Of a stretch of DNA of 8,795 nt, positions 6,046-8,795 are shown in pieces (the stretch's first letter is position 1; each line of letters begins with the position of its first letter). This stretch comes from Dehalococcoidia bacterium UBA1332 (GTDB taxonomy: Bacteria; Chloroflexota; Dehalococcoidia; Lucifugimonadales; Lucifugimonadaceae): contig DBSW01000206.1 in assembly GCA_002306745.1 (NCBI GenBank), positions 1 to 8,795 of the forward strand. Direction: 5' to 3'. Made by a program: the position numbers and the translations under genes. The notes below the pieces were generated by a model. It was not told the origin of the DNA, did not search any database, and was given only the letters and a program-made list of their open reading frames with translations.

Positions 6046-7281
6046 TTAGTGGGGAGTGTTGATGAGGTCTCTGCGCAAAAGACTTAAAGCTTCCATTGCT
6101 GCTCTTTGACGATCGGGCTTTCCGCGTCCTGCATAGTTGACATGGCGTGTGCGTTCACCATCGGGTCCCGAAATAACAATATGTGTGTCACCTTGACCGA
6201 GATTTTCGCTACGCTGTTTGCCTTCTTCCACACCGTGAACAACTACACTGTGAGTGGATCCTGAAGTTGTTTTTATTGCTCGTGCTAGAGCTATTGCACG
6301 CTCAGCATCGTCTTCAATATCAGGTATTTGACCGCCGTCAAGTAAGATTTTTTTTAGCGCTTTCGTGGAGTTTATGATGTGACTTTGCAATAAATAGCAA
6401 CCAGCTGCTTGTTTGATTGCAGATGCAACTGAACCTCCACTTAAGTCCTCATACGTTGCGATAGTTGCATTAGATTCTTTCATTAGATCACCTACAACGG
6501 ATTCTAGGGTTTCGTCATCTACCGCGAAAACGTTATCTTGGAGTATAGAGCGAATCTGTTTATCGATGCTGTCAATCAGCATATTGGCTTCTTCGATATT
6601 ATTTTCACGGGCGGCTATTCGGACATCTACTTGTCCGGGATGAGCTAGAACACCGACTGTTGGGTTCGACGATTCAGCGATTAGGTGACCGATTCGGTCG
6701 TCAACAGCGCTTTCACCCAGGTCAGCAACTTTCAAAACGCGGTAGTGGATAATTTGGGTTAGTTTAAACTTTGACTGCAGGTAAGGGATGACCTCGTTTT
6801 CTACCAGCCACTTCATTTCAAACGGTACACCAGGAAGGCTAATGGTGATGCCGCGTTCTGTTTCAACGATAAACGCAGGGGCTGTTCCGTTTGGATTCTT
6901 CACGACTATCGCTCCACTTGGTATTTGGGCTTGGCGTTCATTGTTTTTAGTTAGAAGTCGTCCACGTTTTTGGAATCTTTCGCGTAGGTCTTTAAGCGAT
7001 TCTGGGTCGGTGACAATTTTTCTGCGGGTTACTTGTGCTATCGCTTCTCTTGTAAGGTCGTCTTGGGTAGGACCTATACCTCCTCCGGTTATGACCACGT
7101 CTGATCGATCGAGTGCGCTATCTAGAGTTTCGACTATTCGATCCAGATTGTCTCCAACTGTAGTTTTATAGAACAGGTTGACTCCCCTATCTGCAAGTCG
7201 CTGGGCAATCCAAGCAGCGTTAGAGTCGACGATTTGACCGAGTAGTAACTCTGAGCCGATTGAGACTATTTCAGCATTCAT
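6046..7281 (-). CDS. cinA: CinA family protein: MoCF domain plus divergent PncC-like C-terminal domain
   Basis: The length (411 aa) is typical for full CinA. Residues 1-170 form the molybdopterin-binding-like (MoCF/COG1058) domain with MNAEIVSIGSELLLGQIVDS, then the signature TGGGIGPTQDDLTREA (65-80), and ISLPGVPFEM (147-156). A middle region (about 171-260) links it to a C-terminal domain (about 261-411) in the place of the PncC/NMN deamidase. There the usual T-A-E-S-C-T-G-G is replaced by TYEDLSGG (276-283). S-x-x-K survives at 305-308 in INSTKALKKIL. The usual V-T-G-I-A-G-P-x-G-G stretch is unrecognisable at 347-354 (VVVHGVEEG). The N-domain of relatives hydrolyses ADP-ribose and similar pyrophosphates; the C-domain normally deamidates NMN in pyridine-nucleotide recycling. 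Deamidase activity is doubtful here. The start is ATG with AGGA at 7293-7296. It is divergent from the LexA-boxed operon and convergent with the permease. Confidence 0.93.
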   Translation of the reverse strand: MNAEIVSIGSELLLGQIVDSNAAWIAQRLADRGVNLFYKTTVGDNLDRIVETLDSALDRSDVVITGGGIGPTQDDLTREAIAQVTRRKIVTDPESLKDLRERFQKRGRLLTKNNERQAQIPSGAIVVKNPNGTAPAFIVETERGITISLPGVPFEMKWLVENEVIPYLQSKFKLTQIIHYRVLKVADLGESAVDDRIGHLIAESSNPTVGVLAHPGQVDVRIAARENNIEEANMLIDSIDKQIRSILQDNVFAVDDETLESVVGDLMKESNATIATYEDLSGGSVASAIKQAAGCYLLQSHIINSTKALKKILLDGGQIPDIEDDAERAIALARAIKTTSGSTHSVVVHGVEEGKQRSENLGQGDTHIVISGPDGERTRHVNYAGRGKPDRQRAAMEALSLLRRDLINTPH

Positions 7282-7362
7282 TTGGTAAGCGATCCTGTTA
7301 ATTGGCCGTTTTAAATATCAGACTGTAAAACAATAATTCATTTTTCGGTGACGATAAACCGC

Positions 7363-7392
7363 TTGACTAAAACAGAACATTTGTTCGATAAT
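7363..7392 (+). promoter_or_regulatory. Sigma-70-type promoter of the two-gene operon
   Basis: A -35 TTGACT (7363-7368, 5 of 6 consensus bases) and a -10 GATAAT (7387-7392, 5 of 6) are separated by 18 nt. A transcript would start near 7399 and leave a 5' leader of about 45 nt before the ATG at 7445. This is the clearest promoter in the window. Confidence 0.72.
7375..7386. promoter_or_regulatory. LexA-like SOS box GAAC-N4-GTTC inside the promoter
   Basis: GAACATTTGTTC is a palindrome with perfect four-base arms. It matches the core of the Bacillus/actinobacterial LexA box (GAAC-N4-GTTC) and occupies the last 12 nt of the spacer, abutting the -10. A repressor bound there would block RNA polymerase, as at classical SOS promoters. 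A further GAAC half-site lies at 7394-7397. The box is 94 nt from the divergent cinA start, so it might also affect that gene. The match and its placement are seen directly; LexA binding is inferred. Confidence 0.6.
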
Positions 7393-7434
7393 AGAACACT
7401 AGTGCTAAAAACGTAAGCTAAGACCATCTCTTGA

Positions 7435-7441
7435 AGAAGGA
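7435..7441 (+). promoter_or_regulatory. Strong ribosome binding site for the 249-aa gene
   Basis: AGAAGGA ends 3 nt before the ATG at 7445. The complementarity is strong but the spacing is short. It is one of the better Shine-Dalgarno sites in the window and supports this start over the overlapping ATG at 7458 in another frame. Confidence 0.6.
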
Positions 7442-7444
7442 AAA

Positions 7445-8194
7445 ATGAATTCTCTAGTTGACGTATCTATTCCGTCTAATAGCCAGTCAAGTGTTATTTC
7501 TATTTCGATTCCCCACAACCAAAATTTGCCACCAGCAAATTCGGTTAGAGAATCAAAATCATATATTTCAAATACATCTCGCGCGGTCGAATCTGGCGAA
7601 ATTAGTGAATTATGGCGAAATATATTTATCACTATGGCTGTTTTGCCTACTGATCATCCATCGCAAGTAATCACGGTGGATGTTCCTGAGGGCAAAAGTG
7701 CAGAAGATTTGTCGACGAAACTCCAGATACTTTTGCTTTATATGAACCGTGACAGAAGTTCAATTTCTGCGACTGTTTCGCCTTCATTCAAAGCCGATAC
7801 ATATCCAAAAATGCTTTCTTTGGTGAGTGGTCTGGAGAATGCGGGATTTAGTGATATTTGGCGTTCAGATGGTCCTCGGTCTATACGAGTTGGCATGGCA
7901 TGCCATATTTTCGTAAGTGTAGATATGCCTTTAGTCGATCACAGCCCATCACCGGACACACTCATCGAGGTCGTTGCTGCTGATCGTATTGGCTCACATT
8001 GGTACGACAAATTTGTTAGCCCTCGTATTGCATTGACAGGAATGACGGTTGTGATGTTCGGGACCCCTAATGATTCTAGCTTTCAATACTCTAATTCGAT
8101 TTTTAGGCGAGAACGGATTAGAAATATCCGAGGACGGAGTGGTGGTTTCCATTTTCATATAAAGGCTAATCGGCTTACTAAAGCGGCGGTCTAA
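7445..8194 (+). CDS. Uncharacterised protein, first gene of the LexA-boxed operon
   Basis: I do not recognise this 249-aa protein. The first 50 residues are rich in Ser, Asn and Pro and look disordered, with no signal peptide or transmembrane segment. A mixed alpha/beta core may run from about 52 to 245. It includes the strand-like SQVITVDVPEG (73-83), a helix (SAEDLSTKLQILLLYMNRD, 85-103), a segment with paired Gly/Trp (GLENAGFSDIWRSDG, 129-143), and several hydrophobic strands (RVGMACHIFVSVD, 148-160; LTGMTVVMFGTP, 197-208). The end is basic: RRERIRNIRGRSGG (221-234), then FHFHIKANR. The basic tail could contact nucleic acid, but that is only suggested by charge. A strong promoter with a GAAC-N4-GTTC box and a good Shine-Dalgarno site make it a real gene, likely induced by DNA damage. 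It precedes the Cys-cluster/HTH gene by 38 nt, so the two are probably co-transcribed. Confidence 0.85.
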   Translation: MNSLVDVSIPSNSQSSVISISIPHNQNLPPANSVRESKSYISNTSRAVESGEISELWRNIFITMAVLPTDHPSQVITVDVPEGKSAEDLSTKLQILLLYMNRDRSSISATVSPSFKADTYPKMLSLVSGLENAGFSDIWRSDGPRSIRVGMACHIFVSVDMPLVDHSPSPDTLIEVVAADRIGSHWYDKFVSPRIALTGMTVVMFGTPNDSSFQYSNSIFRRERIRNIRGRSGGFHFHIKANRLTKAAV

Positions 8195-8232
8195 CGGTTT
8201 TTAAATTAGGTTACTTAAAAGGGTTTTATTTA

Positions 8233-8670
8233 ATGATTGACAACTTAATGGAAGCTAAGGCTTCAAATTTTCTTTCACCAGTTAGATCAGACACTTTGCC
8301 TGAAAACACTCGCTACAAGGACGACGGCTGTGATGTTTTTTCTAGTTGTTTAGGTTGTCCATTGGCAAAGTGCAGATATGATGATCCAGGTTTCCTTCAA
8401 AGGGAGAACCGTAGGAATCGAGACGAAGAGATTTTTCGCCTTAGACAGCAGAAAGTTTCAGTAGTGAATATCGCGAAAAAATTTGGGATTAGCACTCGAA
8501 CCGTTCACAGGGTAGTACAACGTGGTGGGGCAAGACCAATTTCCGTTGAAGAAGAACAAGATGATCCGATTATTTCATTGAGTGAACTGGCTGAACGATC
8601 TTTATTCCGTCAGCGAAAGCCGTACCCTAAACTCAAAATAAAAGATGCATATGATTTTGGTTTGAATTAA
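8233..8670 (+). CDS. Small protein with CX5CX2CX4C cluster and helix-turn-helix
   Basis: This 145-aa protein has a short N-terminal tail and then a tight cysteine cluster, DGCDVFSSCLGCPLAKC (C33, C39, C42, C47), followed by RYDDPG. The four cysteines could hold zinc or an iron-sulfur cluster. A basic linker (RENRRNRDEE) leads to a helix-turn-helix of the homeodomain-like/sigma-region-4 type at about 66-97: EEIFRLRQQKVSVVNIAKKF, then GISTRTVHRVVQRG. The tail is acidic and then basic. I recall similar Cys-cluster plus HTH small proteins from Chloroflexota genomes and phage-like contigs, without a proven function. A DNA-binding role, possibly responding to metal or redox state, is likely. The start is ATG, with AAAAGGG (8217-8223) 9 nt upstream. 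It sits 38 nt after the 249-aa gene, under the same LexA-like control. It may regulate that gene or other SOS functions. Confidence 0.87.
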   Translation: MIDNLMEAKASNFLSPVRSDTLPENTRYKDDGCDVFSSCLGCPLAKCRYDDPGFLQRENRRNRDEEIFRLRQQKVSVVNIAKKFGISTRTVHRVVQRGGARPISVEEEQDDPIISLSELAERSLFRQRKPYPKLKIKDAYDFGLN

Positions 8671-8795
8671 CCGATTAGATCGAACCTTATTATAAAAGTG
8701 GCGATGCCCGATTGGATAACCGTGCCATGTTAATCAGCAGTCAAGAACGATTGGCTTGCATAGAGATCGATTGGTAGACGAAATAGCATATCTGT
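8671..8795. other. Window end without a recognisable gene; CGATTRG direct repeats
   Basis: These 125 nt follow the HTH gene and contain no supported gene, tRNA or terminator hairpin. CGATTGG occurs three times (8709-8715, 8748-8754, 8768-8774) and the variant CGATTAG once (8672-8678), all in the same orientation. The repeat units are too short to assign a role. Confidence 0.3.

Noticed and set aside
6788..7171. 127-residue open frame on the + strand
   Set aside because: It lies wholly inside cinA on the opposite strand, is Ser/Arg-rich like a typical antisense shadow, and has no ribosome binding site or family resemblance.
1..8795. CRISPR array, tRNA or rRNA gene, insertion sequence, integrase or attachment site
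   Set aside because: I looked for spaced repeats, cloverleaf-like stretches, transposase motifs and terminal repeats and found none.

Overview
The window looks like a chromosomal segment of a free-living bacterium. Base composition leans to AT, intergenic gaps are short, starts are mostly ATG with one likely TTG, and Shine-Dalgarno sites are weak. The gene content is rich in NAD(P)-dependent oxidoreductases. It also holds a Bacillus-type LexA-like box (GAAC-N4-GTTC) and a Cys-cluster/HTH protein of a kind I associate with Chloroflexota. A marine Chloroflexota (SAR202-like) source is my best guess. It rests on pattern memory, not on a marker gene.

Left part (1-2817, + strand). The 3' end of an RraA/HMG-aldolase family gene enters from the left. 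After a gap with a 7-bp-stem inverted repeat come a ketopantoate-reductase (PanE/ApbA) family gene and a Gfo/Idh/MocA dehydrogenase. Centre (2873-4857, - strand). A zinc-dependent alcohol dehydrogenase is followed after 17 nt by an aldo/keto reductase, a two-gene operon convergent with the first block. A 261-nt gap carrying a perfect 15-bp palindrome separates it from a divergent TauE/SafE permease (5119-5973, +). Together these six genes look like an accessory small-molecule catabolic neighbourhood: an aldolase-like enzyme, four oxidoreductases and an anion permease. The substrate cannot be read from the sequence.

Right part (6046-8670). A full-length CinA gene lies on the - strand. Its N-terminal MoCF domain is canonical, but its C-terminal PncC/NMN-deamidase-like domain has lost signature residues. 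Divergent from it is a two-gene + strand unit: a 249-aa protein I do not recognise, then a 145-aa protein with a CX5CX2CX4C cluster and a helix-turn-helix. The promoter of this unit is very clear (TTGACT, 18 nt, GATAAT). A perfect GAAC-N4-GTTC palindrome fills the end of the spacer and touches the -10. This predicted DNA-damage-inducible pair of unknown function, divergent from cinA, is the most interesting item here. The last 125 nt hold no gene I can support.

I saw no rRNA or tRNA gene, CRISPR array, insertion sequence, integrase or attachment site, and no convincing intrinsic terminator.
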